Source: Podarcis raffonei (lineage: Eukaryota > Chordata > Lepidosauria > Squamata > Lacertidae). Taken from it: a stretch of DNA of 64,000 nt. The first letter of the stretch is position 1. Every line of letters begins with the position of its first letter. This document shows, piece after piece, positions 40,301 through 49,763 of this stretch. A program made the position numbers and the translations under genes. The notes beneath the pieces were generated by a model that was not told the DNA's origin, searched no databases, and worked only from the letters and a program-made list of their open reading frames with translations. Location: positions 40,160,501 to 40,224,500 of the forward strand of contig NC_070615.1 of NCBI RefSeq assembly GCF_027172205.1, read 5' to 3'.

Positions 40301-43300
40301 ATTGTGAATTTGTGCTTTTCTTCCCACTCTTCCCTTCCTACTTTCTCTAGACTCTCTCCCAGTATCCAATAACGACAGTGTGCAGCGCCCCGACAGCCTA
40401 TCGCATGTTGGTGCAGCATGATCTTACCAGGTACCCTGCGTTATTGTTTTGCATCGGGAATGTAGGCGTTCTTTTGTGATTGCCATCCAGCCTTTGGAAT
40501 GGAAAACACCCCACCTGTATCTGCCCACCACAATGATCCTCCCAGCCTGCGCATCAAAGTGCTGCAATCCTGCATCTAGCGCACTATGCACCAATGTGCT
40601 GGTGGGGGAAAACACAGCATCACCAGTGGCGTAGCATGGGTTGCCAGTGCCCGGGGCTGCACGGAGGAGGCGGGTGGGAGAGAAATGGACGGAATATGCA
40701 TGTGCATTCAACCGCCTAATGGCGCCTGCGTCACCCGGTGATTGCAGCCACAGAGATAAGAAAAGAAGAGCTTTTCCATTGTCAAGAGGGGACACTTCCT
40801 GGTTCATGTGGAGAATCCATTTTCAATGGAGCCCAGTGACTTAAAAAAAAAAATTAAGGAAAGCACTCCAGCCCCTTCCTCTTATTTCTCTTAAGCTACA
40901 GGTTCAAGAGCCTGAGGCACTGTTTGACAGGAGGGGAGTCGCTCAACCCGGAGGTGATGATGCAATGGAAAAGGCAGACGGGTCTGGATATCTACGAAGG
41001 CTATGGACAGACTGAAGTGGTAGGCCCAATTTAGCGGGTCAGCATTCCAAGCGAAAGAAACCAGGGCACAATGTAACATCCTTTGTTGTTGGAGCAAAAC
41101 TAGAGATGGTTAATGCAGTGGAACCCTAACTGAGTGAATGTATTTAGCCAAGGTCATATAACCATCTTCCTTCATAAAGTGTTTAGTTAATTTGTTGCAT
41201 CTATATCCCATCTTCCTTCCTAGGAACTCAAAGTAGTGGTCAGGGCCACATTTCCCAGAGTTCCCTGGGAAGAGGGGTCTCCTAACAACTCTCGTCATCC
41301 TTAATGAACAATTGCTGCCAGGATTCTACGAAGGAAGCCATGACTGTTTAAAGTGGTATAATACTGCTTTAAATGCACAATGCAGACAGGGCCTAGTTTT
41401 TGCGTAGAGTACGCCCATTGAAATAAATGGACCTCAATTAGCCATGCCCAATAATTTCAACTGGTTTACCCTGAGGGGAACTTCTTTAGAGACAGCCCAT
41501 TTAAAAGCAATCATTAAAACAATAATTTCAGAGTTGCCAAGACAGTATCAAATTGACAGCTGTCAAATTCCTGAGTGAACAGGAATGTTAATAATGAGGG
41601 CATTCCATAAATGGGGAGCCACTGCTGAGAAGGTTCTGTCACAGGTCTGTACAAACTGAGCTATCTGCTCAACAATTTAAAGTGGAATAAAAATGCATCT
41701 TACAAAGATGATCAAGGGTTTGAAAACTTTTGTTTGCTACAGGGTATTATATCGCAAAATGAGAAAGGGAAGAAAATTAAACCTGGGTCCATGGGCACAC
41801 CAGCTCCACCTTATGATGTTCAGGTAAGAGGGCAGCTAATTTGTCAGGTGGGTCTAGTGAAAATATGGAAACAAGAAGAAGAGTTTCCAGAAAGTAGTAA
41901 TGATATCTGTGTGTTTAGAGGTGTTTCCTCCCACCGCCCCCCTCTAAACCATAACTGTACTTGCCTTTTTTTTCTAGATTATAGATGAAAACGGCAATAT
42001 TTTGCCTCGTGGGGAAGAAGGAGACATTGCCATTAGAATAAAATCCAAGAAGCCATTCTGTTTCTTTTCCCGCTATGTGGTAAGCAGTTCATTTCTATGC
42101 AAGACAGTTCCCTCTGTATAGTTTCCGGAAATCAAATCAAAGCAGCCGTTTTGTTTCTCTCGCTACATGTTAAGTGATTTATATACAACACAACGTTTCC
42201 CCTTTTAATTTTCGGTATGTCAAATCTAAGTGGCCATTTTGTTTTTCTCTTGCTTCACGGTAAATTTAGATGCGAGTTCTTTCCCCTCTCTAGTTCTGTA
42301 CACCAAATCAAATTGGCCATTTGGTTTTCTCTCTCTCTCGTTATATGGTAAGGAGTAGCAATTCTCTGTATGTCAATGTAATTGCAATGCGATGGCAACA
42401 TTTTTACCACAGTAATCAGGGGTGGGGAACTCTTGCCCATGAGTTTAAATAGGCCTGACAGGCCTACCCATTTGGTCCACAAGGCTGCTTTGCAGGTGGG
42501 CCAAAGGGACTTGTGCGGCGCTGTGCAAGTCCTTATAAGCAGCTGATCGGCAGAGCTTGAATAGCACAGTACAGAGAGCATAATGAGTCACCTAATGTCA
42601 TTGTGGTGTCAATGTCCTTATATTAGGATACTGGATTAGATGTGGCAGTGTCTGGATCGTGCAAGACCTTATGTTCTTATGATTGCAGCCTAAGGGGGGC
42701 ATTGCAAAAAGTCACCCCACTCCCCCCATAACTTAACCAATTCCTCAATTCTAAGTGTGTTCAAAAGCATGCCAGTGCAAGTAGATACATGGGTACCGCT
42801 GCGGCGGGAATGTAAATGGCGTTTCCGTGCACTCTGGCACTCGTCACGGTCCTCCGTGCGCCAGAAGCAGTTTAGTCATGCTGGCCACATGACCCGGAAA
42901 ACTGTCTGTAGACAAATGCTGGCTCCCTTGGCCTAAAAGCGAGATGAGTGCCGCAACCCCATAGTCGCCTTTGACTGGACTTAACCACTCAGGGGTCCTT
43001 TACCTTTACCTTTTTTTACTGCAGGAGTAGGAATTATTTCCTAGGTAAGAGCAGCAGCCAGAGACTCCTGATTGACATAGACATATCATTGTGTTTATTG
43101 TAAGGATAATCCAGAGAAAACTGCTACAGTCTTCCGTGGGGATTTCTACATTACTGGAGACAGAGGGCTAATGGATGAAGATGGATATTTGTGGTTTGTT
43201 GGGCGATCCGATGATGTTATCATCTCTTCTGGGTTTGTACATTGCAGAATGTGTTACTACAGAGAGGAGCAAGTATTTGTTAATATTTCTAGGCCACTTT

Positions 43301-45881
43301 CCCACTGGTTAGCCTTCAAAACAGCTAACTGATTTTTAAAGCAAAATGACAATAGATACAAATGCACAAAATACACAGGAAAATGAGAAAGCAAGTACAG
43401 TGATACCTCGGGTTAAGAACTTAATTCGTTCTGGAGGTCCGCTCTTAACCTGAAACTGTTCTTAACCTGAGGTACCACTTTAGCTAATGGGGCCTCCTGC
43501 TGCCACCGCGCCGCCACCGTGCAATTTCTGTTCTCATCCTGAAGCAAAGTTCTTAACCCGAGGTACTATTTCTGGGTTAGCGGAGTCTGTAACCTGAAGC
43601 GTCTGTAACCTGAAGCATCTGTAACCTGAGGTACCACTGTACAAGGGGAAATGGCTAATTATAAAGAAACAGAACACAACCAGGAAGCAGATAGATGACT
43701 CAAGGCCTAAGGCCTGATGAAATAAAACAGTTTTACTAGTACACCATACCCTCCAACATGTCCAGGCCCAAAACTGGGACTCACGTCTTCCGGGTGAGTT
43801 ACGTGATCTGCACAAGATCGCGGCCCCAAATAAAGTGCTTTTGGGAGGTGAGATTGTGGCGTGAGGTCACACAAGATTGCTGCGCCCAAAATGGCTGCCA
43901 TGCTTACACATGAAAAAACTGTCCTGGTGGCCACTCCTTGTCACCAGTATGGCAACCGCATTCTGAATTAGCCATAGTTTCCAAGTCACCTACAGAGTCA
44001 ACTGGCCTTTTTGTTGTTGTTGCTTCCAGGTATCGTATTGGGCCTTTTGAGGTGGAAAGTGCTCTGATTGAGCACCCAGCAGTGGTCGAATCAGCTGTGG
44101 TGAGCAGTCCAGATCCTGTCAGAGGCGAGGTAATGAAATGCTAAATAAGAAACTCAAATCCTATTTAATGCACGGCCTGGGAATTATGGTTGTCTACAAG
44201 GCAGAGGCTGACAGAGGATTTGCAGACTACAAATGTTCCCATCTTTGCATGGTTTCATCTTTACAGGGTTACCAATTACAGGGTTACCAACTTTTTTGGA
44301 TCAGTGGGAATATTGGGAATTTTGGGAAAGTATAGGAATCAGGGCGTTGGGGAAACAGCAGCTGCTTCACAGGGTAGGGCCTGAACCACTGGATTCAAAT
44401 TACAATGAAGGAGATTCCAACTAACATTAGGAAGAATGTTCTGATGGTAAGAGCTGTTCAACAGTGGAATAGACTCCCTTAGATGGTGGTGGACTCTCCT
44501 TCATTTTTAAACAGAGATTGGATAGCCATGTGCCAGAGATTCCTTAGCTGTGATTCCTGCATTGCAGGGGGTTGGTCAAGTTGACCCTTGGGGTCTCTTC
44601 CAACCCTTCACAGTTCTATGATTCTACACAGGAACAAAGGAAGCCCTGAGAAAGAGGGGAAGATGCTAAGTTGGAGTTCCTGCAGGAGAGTGACTTGGGC
44701 TGTGTTCACGCTCCTTTTTAATATGCACTCACTGCATTTACAGTGCCGGGTTCTTTATGTGTTCACATGACATTATCCAAAAGGCTTATGTGTCCTGTTT
44801 GATGTGTTGTTTCTCAAAACCAGCTTCTCCCTAGTTGGAGTCCTTGAGTTGCTCCTAATTTGTCTCTAGCTGAGATTTAGACGCATTTTCATAGGGTAAA
44901 GATGCCCAACCCACCTGTGTGTACACAAATAGAAATGAATTACATTAATGAAGCCCTGCTGATGTGAACAGCTGACACTGGGGGGGGGCGGAGCTGTGAA
45001 ATGCACCAGGATGGGGACAACTTCACTATGCTCTAAGGCAGCAATGGAAAAACATCTAAACATGGAAAGCATTCAGTTCCCACCAAGATCCTTAGCAATT
45101 TTCAAGTTGTTGTTGTTGTTTGCAGGGGGAATGGGCGAAGGAACAACCCATGCTCTGGTATAGAAACAGCAAAATTTGTTCCTGAATTAAATTCCTCTCC
45201 ATATGGTCCTAAAGTCCTCCTGAACGTTAAAAAAACAAAACATTCCCCTTTCATTATTTATTGCTTTCGATCAACTAAACGTTGCAACATGTACTGATTG
45301 TTTTTTATACTCCTTAGGTGGTGAAAGCTTTTGTGGTCTTATCTCCTTCCTTTGCATCACACAACCCTGAGAAGTTAACCCTTGAGCTGCAAGAACATGT
45401 CAAAAAGGTGACTGCTCCATACAAATATCCTAGAAAGGTGAGTTAAAAATGGATCCCAAATAATATCCATGTTTGCTTTTAGTATGGACAGGCTTATCAA
45501 TAGTGAAGCCTGTGTGGTCAGGAGCAGGATGTCTGTGAATACAAGTTCCTTAGAAGGGGGCTACTGTGTTTGTGCCTTACCAAGGACTTCCTGAAGGCAT
45601 CTGATTGGCCACCAGGAAAAGGAGGGTACTGGGCTGAATGGAACTTTGGTCTGATCTATAGCAGGGCTGCTGTTCCCATTTCAGCTTCACCCATTCAGTG
45701 GCCAAATAGCATACTCCGATTTGCCTAACTTTAACGTTTATAGACATTTGCAATTTAATTCTGGTGCTTCTTTTTTTTCTCCTTCTTCCATCAGATGGAA
45801 TTTGTCCAAGAGCTGCCAAAAACCATCACAGGCAAAATTCGAAGAAATGTATTGAGGAAAAAGGAGTGGGGACCCATTTAG
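28240..45881 (+). CDS. ACSM4: ACSM4-like medium-chain acyl-CoA synthetase (gene C), complete
   Basis: AMP-forming acyl-CoA ligase of the mitochondrial matrix. Coding exons: 28240-28440, 29888-30098, 33192-33399, 37101-37244, 39098-39254, 40351-40430, 40896-41019, 41743-41823, 41978-42079, 43105-43232, 44030-44129, 45318-45437, 45795-45881. They join in frame to 1743 bp, or 580 aa. Motifs: [18 protein letters not shown] (V where B and D have T), [24 protein letters not shown]. Assignment to ACSM4 rests on recalled similarity to the human protein: the EAINR stretch near the N-terminus, [23 protein letters not shown] and EKLTLELQ. The exon 9 donor is followed by degenerate tandem copies of itself, and the exon 10 donor (gtttgt) is weak. 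Large repeat insertions sit in introns 2 and 3. The symbol is likely but needs a tree. Confidence 0.92.
28555..29015 (-). mobile_element. L1-type LINE 3' end
   Basis: The minus frame has [20 protein letters not shown] and [19 protein letters not shown], resembling an L1 ORF2 C-terminus, with a T-rich left end on the plus strand representing the poly(A). It lies in gene C intron 1. Confidence 0.6.
29198..29461. mobile_element. hAT-type MITE
   Basis: Left end CATGGGTAGGCAAACTAAGG and right end GAAAATGTTTGCTGACCACTG are imperfect inverted repeats of hAT style. The inside is non-coding. It lies in gene C intron 1. Confidence 0.5.
29594..29632 (+). repeat. (TTATTCTTG)n minisatellite
   Basis: Three to four units of a 9-base repeat in gene C intron 1. 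Confidence 0.85.
30253..32473 (-). mobile_element. Ty3/gypsy chromovirus fragment (fossil)
   Basis: Minus-strand pol remains of a Ty3/gypsy LTR retrotransposon: an RNase H-side segment (32138-32473), an integrase with HHCC-type zinc region and DDE-type core (31264-32121), and a C-terminal region with a chromodomain (about 30253-31194). The chromodomain marks it as a chromovirus. No flanking LTRs were recognised, and gag, protease and most of reverse transcriptase are absent. It is broken, with about two or more breaks. It lies in intron 2 of gene C, antisense to that gene. Long readable stretches suggest moderate age. Confidence 0.88.
32640..33110 (+). mobile_element. L1-type LINE 3' end
   Basis: Translates to [20 protein letters not shown], similar to squamate L1 ORF2 C-termini, followed by an AT-rich 3'UTR with a (GT)n run (33026-33062) and A-rich end. 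It ends about 80 bases before gene C exon 3. Confidence 0.55.
33026..33062 (+). repeat. (GT)n microsatellite
   Basis: About 18 GT units in gene C intron 2, within the L1-type 3' region. Confidence 0.95.
33744..35776 (+). mobile_element. LINE-type retroposon with one ORF, poly(A) end and 13-bp target duplication
   Basis: Direct repeats AACACTTTACAGA at 33731-33743 and 35777-35789 flank a 2.03-kb unit that ends AATAAATATC plus an A run. The 5' part (33748-34060) is CpG-rich, followed by a 222-codon ORF (34573-35241) and an AT-rich 3' part. No reverse transcriptase is encoded, so it is non-autonomous, similar in plan to half-LINEs. The 3' region contains a ~74-bp tandem duplication (35405-35478 and 35493-35567). 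It lies in gene C intron 3. Confidence 0.8.
34573..35241 (+). CDS. Unrecognised 222-aa ORF of the retroposon
   Basis: An ORF inside the retroposon at 33744-35776. The protein is rich in Glu and Lys with heptad-like Leu/Ile/Val spacing in the first ~110 residues, so a coiled coil is likely. The central part has the [15 protein letters not shown] stretch. I see no zinc knuckle, RRM or enzyme motif. By position it may be an ORF1-type nucleic-acid-binding protein of a LINE, but I did not recognise a family. No host role is suggested. Confidence 0.45.
   Translation: MAVSGKILAELEKTFSLLGKLQEQTDVLTINVTILKGTVNKVAEPGRDLTQVLADEQESFAVDLKISAAEQEKKFEKSENVMKEEYDDLKEKEGGAIMPQMVEESQRPVKMDIKENKIRMMEIWFELKNGKWRDLPMWRSEDIWNTNLAKVETGAFGTFGLKRSKKQDLGSIFKYEGLAGRNMDLIGTELLRDSEFKIKDYQKNRQRGIVRELRASDVRSPG
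35815..35905 (-). mobile_element. CR1 3' terminus
   Basis: On the plus strand it reads AGTGTTGGAATGGACTATGA, GGGTCATCTAGCCC and CCCTGCAATCCAGGAA, the reverse of a CR1 3' end. It lies in gene C intron 3. Confidence 0.6.
36237..36619 (-). mobile_element. Solo LTR in gene C intron 3 (fossil)
   Basis: Starts TGTCGGGATCTCC and ends AAACTAACA on the plus strand, flanked by 5-bp direct repeats GTAGC (36232-36236 and 36620-36624). An AATAAAG signal on the minus strand (near 36415) indicates minus orientation. At 383 bp it looks whole as a solo LTR. Confidence 0.78.
37307..37353 (+). repeat. (CT)n microsatellite
   Basis: About 23 CT units, 63 bases downstream of the gene C exon 4 donor. Confidence 0.95.
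37375..38240 (-). mobile_element. Retroposon 3' region, probably L1-type
   Basis: Begins on the plus strand with TTTTTTAAAAAAATAATTTT (a reversed A-rich end) and continues as pyrimidine-rich DNA with CCCAAAATGGCGACGGC. No coding match. It lies in gene C intron 4, followed by a C/G-run-rich repeat to about 38500. Confidence 0.3.
39925..40060. mobile_element. Palindromic MITE
   Basis: Ends GTGTTTCCCAAACG and GTTGGGGAAACCC are inverted repeats. Inside, GGACTACAACTCCCATCATC is paired with GATGGGAACTGTAGTCC. A related copy is at 48520-48672. Confidence 0.55.
40065..40280 (+). mobile_element. tRNA-derived SINE (second family)
   Basis: The head GTAGTGGATAGAGTTTCAGA and B box GGTTCAAATCCCC are tRNA-like. 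The body TTGCAGAATTGTTGCAAGGA matches the SINE at 25800-26290. It lies in gene C intron 5, immediately after a palindromic repeat at 39925-40060. Confidence 0.7.
42037..42377 (+). repeat. Tandem ~89-bp repeat covering gene C exon 9 end and its 5' splice site
   Basis: The 3' part of exon 9 plus donor is followed by three degenerate copies. Each has an AA-rich start, a G/C-C-CATTTTG-like core, a pyrimidine run, TA(C/T)(A/G)(T/C)G-like sequence and a donor-like GTAAG element. Donor-like sites are at 42080 (real exon), about 42169, 42260 and 42348, a spacing of 88-90 bases. The extended frame after 42080 meets an in-frame stop (near 42118), so only the first donor gives the normal protein. Confidence 0.75.
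42755..43012 (+). mobile_element. Sauria SINE
   Basis: Contains GGTACCGCTGCGGCGGGAAT, CATGCTGGCCACATGACCCG and CAACCCCATAGTCGCC, with the tail AGGGGTCCTTTACCTTTACC. I recognise this as the Sauria SINE family, whose 3' end is related to Bov-B LINEs. It lies in gene C intron 9 and supports a squamate origin. Confidence 0.75.
43398..43639. mobile_element. TIR DNA transposon (family 1)
   Basis: Starts CAGTGATACCTCGGGTTAAG and ends CCTGAGGTACCACTG with TA on both sides. It lies in gene C intron 10. Confidence 0.75.
44395..44640 (+). mobile_element. CR1 3' end
   Basis: GGAAGAATGTTCTGATGGTAAG through TTGACCCTTGGGGTCTCTTC and a terminal CTATGATTCTA match the CR1 3' region. It lies in gene C intron 11. 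Confidence 0.7.
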
Positions 45882-46584
45882 TTCTGTGCTGAGGTTAAGG
45901 CAAGAGTTCTCCACCATCAGCATTAGGCTGGCATTTAAAATGTGTAGAACCAAGTGTGTGCTAAACTGTGTTAGCTTTAAGAGTATTTAGGTCACAATGT
46001 GGGCAGATGTTAAAAGTGATCACCGGATTCCAAACAATTTAATAGTACCTAACACATGCAAGGTTCAGATTAAAAAGGACAAGCAGGATGCTCAGCTCTT
46101 ATCAGGAATACCCCAGTTTAGGGTTCCAGGATATGATCAGCTGTAAGAGTGGGGTGAGCATAAGCAATTCCCCCAGTGTTGCTTTCTTAAAAAGAAAACA
46201 GATTTTTCTTTTGTACTTTTTCTGCAACCTTTGAAGTTCCACCATTTGTGACAGTCACACACACCCTTTTGTTTCCCAGTGGTCCCCGTTTTGGCTACTT
46301 TCCTGTTGGCACTTGCCATCTGTGTTTACTATTTAGAGGGAGTGATTTGTTAGAAGGCTTCTCTGGGCTAATTTGTCATGAAAGAATATGGGTGTTGCAT
46401 ACAAGCCTAGACCTGAGCCTGTCATTTAAAAGATGCCTTATAGCACAGATAGGGAGCCTGTGGTCTTCTGGATGCTGTTTGGATTCTGGCTGCCATCAAC
46501 CCCAGCCAGAATGGCCAGTGATCAGCTGACAATGGGCATTGTTGTTTAACATCTGGAAGGCAACAGGTTCCCTACCCTGCCTTT

Positions 46585-46765
46585 GAACTGATGTAGGAAG
46601 CTGCCTTACACCGAGTAAGACCATCTCACTTAGAATTAGACACAGACTAGCAGAAGTTTTTTAGGATGTTGGACAGGGGCCTTTCGCAGCCCTTCCCTGA
46701 TGCTTGAACTTGGGACCTTCTGCATGCAACACATGCTATAAGCTGTACCATTGAACTGCAGGGGT
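46585..46765 (-). mobile_element. tRNA-derived SINE
   Basis: Reads TGTAGGAAGCTGCCTTACAC and GGGACCTTCTGCATGCAAC, ending CCATTGAACTGCAGGG. Same family as 2195-2365. It lies downstream of gene C. Confidence 0.65.
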
Positions 46766-46825
46766 TGGGCTAGATGACCCTTGAGATCCCTCTCAACTCC
46801 ACAATTCTATGATTCTGTGATCCAA
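46765..46825 (+). mobile_element. CR1 3' terminus
   Basis: GGTTGGGCTAGATGACCCTT followed by ACAATTCTATGATTCTGTG. A short CR1 3' end downstream of gene C. Confidence 0.6.
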
Positions 46826-48519
46826 GAGGCAATACTGAGCTAGATGGACTCCTGGCCTTATCCTACTTCATGTATTCCTTCTATATAAGACAGCAACATT
46901 ACGTTGAAATTGCTTGTTCCTTTTTTTAAAGTCGCAATTTTACAAAGTATACTTAGTCCTCGACCAAACAAAAAAATCACAGAGGAATGGCTTCAAACTG
47001 AAACAAAATCAGTTTAATAAAAAAAAATGTACAAAAACAAGACAATATACAAAACAGAATCATTATTTTTTTAACCTGTCTCAGATGTTCTTCTACTACA
47101 AGGATTCTTTTCTGAGAAGGAAATTCCAAATCAAAACTAAAGCCAAACTCATGCAGGCAACTTGTTTTAAAAAACGAAGTTTAAAATGACACTGCAAGAC
47201 CCAATTTAATAAAGAACCCTTCCCAAGCCCCATACAACACCTTCAATCTTAGAGAAAATACCCCCACTCCCCGCAAAAAAATGCTTTTTGTAGTTCCCCA
47301 GCAGAACTAATGCTCTGGTGTCTCACTCCAGGCCTATTTTGTCACTTTCCCAGGCCTATAATAATTTCTTCCCCTAACAACCAAAAGAGGTGCAAGTTTC
47401 TGTCTGCTCACAGCCCTCACCTTTCAGCTGCTCAGCCAAGGATTTTGTTGCTCTGGGAGCAAGCGCCCTGAAACCGCCTGGAAGTATATGTGACAGAGAG
47501 CTGACTCTACCAATTTTCTGATGGGGCCAGAAACGGGAGCCTGGGAGGCAAATTTTATGGCCCAAGACAGAAAAGCAGTGGCAGATCCTTCCCACAAATG
47601 GGCCACAAGGCCGTATCTCTAGGGTCACAACTGCCCGCTAAATGGAGGGAAGGCATTCCCCTTTAAACTTCCCACCTCTAGTTTAACAGTGTGACCCAGT
47701 GTTAATGGAAAAGTAGATGCAGCAACCCCACACTGGCTGCTGTGGGGCAGCCCTTTGCTCATAAATGCAAGACACTGGTGCTGCTCTTTTCCATAGGCTA
47801 CAGAGAAGAATGTGAGACTACCATGGCCAGCTCTCCTAGTTTTCAAGGGTTAGATGAGGTATCGCTGCAGCATTCCACCTATGTGCGTGCTTCAGGGAGG
47901 GGGCATACTATGTATCTGAAGCCAGGTTGGGAAACCTTTGACCCTCCAGGTGTTGCTGGGACTGCAGCTTCCATGCTGGCATTGATGGGAGTTGGGAACT
48001 GGGAACCCGGGTGTTATGGGGCTCCACCGGGAAACCAGGCCTGCAGTGGAACAGAAGAGCCTTTCATACAGACATGCTCTTCATCAGTCAAAGGCCAGAG
48101 TTGTGTGGCCCTGCTTGTGAGACCACTGGCATCTATGCTTCTCCTGTCCCTCCTTTCTCAATCTTCAGAAAAGGATTTTGCTTAGGAAAGGCAATCACCC
48201 ATGCTGGATTATCTGGCTACAACATCCTCCAGGAGCAAACTCGCCTTACCTTACCCTGTATGTGGGTTCATTAAGCAACATTCACCAACACGCTGCTTGG
48301 CACAAGGTGACTAGAACCCACCAGGTCTAGGAGGAGGACACAATGCGCCCATTGGCAGAGATGGTGGAGAACTGTGTTGGTCTGTTAGCTGCCAGACACA
48401 TAAGCTAAAGGTTGCCCACCTTGCCTGTGGAAACAACTCCAAAAGGATTATTCCCAATCTCTGCAAACATATTCAATACAGTTTCATTTCTCTCTCAACT
48501 TACTCTCAGATCTTTTGTC

Positions 48520-48672
48520 TACTTCAGGGTTGGGGGGGGTGTGACTGTGGCCCTCCAAGTATTTCCTGGACTCCAGCTCCCATCAGCCCCAGCCCATGTG
48601 GCCGATCATAGTCAGAGATGATGGGAGCTGTAGTCCAGCAAAAGTTGCAGGGCCACAGGTTCCCCATCCCTA
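48520..48672. mobile_element. Palindromic MITE
   Basis: GGACTCCAGCTCCCATCAGC is paired with GATGATGGGAGCTGTAGTCC. The ends AGGGTTGGGG and TTCCCCATCCCT are inverted. Same group as 39925-40060. Confidence 0.5.
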
Positions 48673-49416
48673 ATCTAGCTGCTAATAAATCCCTACCAAC
48701 ACATAAGCTATATACTACCCACGAGGTTTTTATAAAACTTGTATTTTTTTAGGCATTAAAAAAAACACCCTGCTCCCTCTCCACCGCACACTGCTATGGT
48801 TTTAGGAAGTGTTTGTCCCAGATCCTGAATCAACTCTGGATTCACAATAGTTTAGAAATCTGAAGCATGTAGCCATGGCCAGGCCAGTGTGAAAATCTGA
48901 TTATGGCTTGCATCAGTTCATTGGCTTGAAGATAGCATGCTTGCCCTATATTGACCAACAGTTGTTACCAAACAAGGCAGCAAGAACCCACACAGATAGT
49001 GTTATTTGTCTGTAAACAACCATACAAGAGACGCTGCCTGTGTCTGGATTTAACACCAACAGCAAGTGAGAAATAGCGCCTTTTAAGTAGCAGTTAATGT
49101 TGATGAAGGGGGGGGGGGGTGATTCAGCAAAATTAGGCCAAAATCTCATTGTCAAAAGGAACTCAAGCCTTGGTATGCTTTGAGTTTCACCTCTCTCGTT
49201 GACATTTTTACAGAGACTCACATTTGCTGGACTGGAGCTAGAGGCTTGGTTCAGATTTCATATCTAAAGCACAGTGTGACTGTCAGGGTCCTGCCTTGGG
49301 GCTCACCAGCTCTCAACTCTTCCTTTGTATGCTCTGACTCCCTCTCCAGAACTGGAAACCCATTTCAAGCCATGTGTTCAAATCCAGGTTTGGGGTCAAA
49401 CTCTGGTTGGCTGTAA

Positions 49417-49646
49417 CCACCAATCTGCACAAATCGAGGAGGAACACCCAACTACTGTTACCAAAGACTAGGAAGCAAGGGAACACCCTGGAGCTTGCAA
49501 TCAGGAGAGGGGAGCTCTTGGTTTGGCTGTGGCTTCTGATCAGAGAGCTCTGTTCTCCTGTTTGCAAGCTCCAGGCTGTTCCCTTGCTTACTAGTCTGTG
49601 GCAACATTTAGTTTGGTGTTCCTCCTCGATTTGTGCAGATTGGTGG
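49417..49646. repeat. Long imperfect palindrome just downstream of THUMPD1
   Basis: The left arm, from CCACCAATCTGCACAAATCG, pairs with the right arm ending CGATTTGTGCAGATTGGTGG. Interior matches include AGCAAGGGAACA/TGTTCCCTTGCT and CTGGAGCTTGCA/TGCAAGCTCCAG. The arms are about 100 bases. It begins about 118 bases after the THUMPD1 stop, so it probably lies in its 3'UTR. It may be a foldback element. Confidence 0.75.
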
Positions 49647-49763
49647 CTTGGCTAAACAGCCTAACTGCCATAGAGCTATAAAAGACAAATGAAGCACACC
49701 CACACCCAATTCATTGACAGCCATCCTTCAGAGTCTCTCCCCCAGTAAGTTTCATGAATGGTC

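Larger units (their letters stand above)
45882..49763. other. Convergent spacer between gene C and THUMPD1
   Basis: Contains a SINE (46585-46765), a CR1 end (46765-46825), a palindromic MITE (48520-48672) and the long palindrome (49417-49646). A block at about 46915-47220 is A/T-rich, free of recognised repeats, and has TATTAAAC on the minus strand near 47015. It could be the distal end of a long THUMPD1 3'UTR. No other gene was seen. Confidence 0.45.

Noticed and set aside
47742-48185. 147-aa plus-strand ORF downstream of gene C
   Set aside because: No recognisable domain, no splice or start context, and it overlaps dispersed-repeat-like sequence such as the CTCCAGGTGTTGCTGGGAC type.
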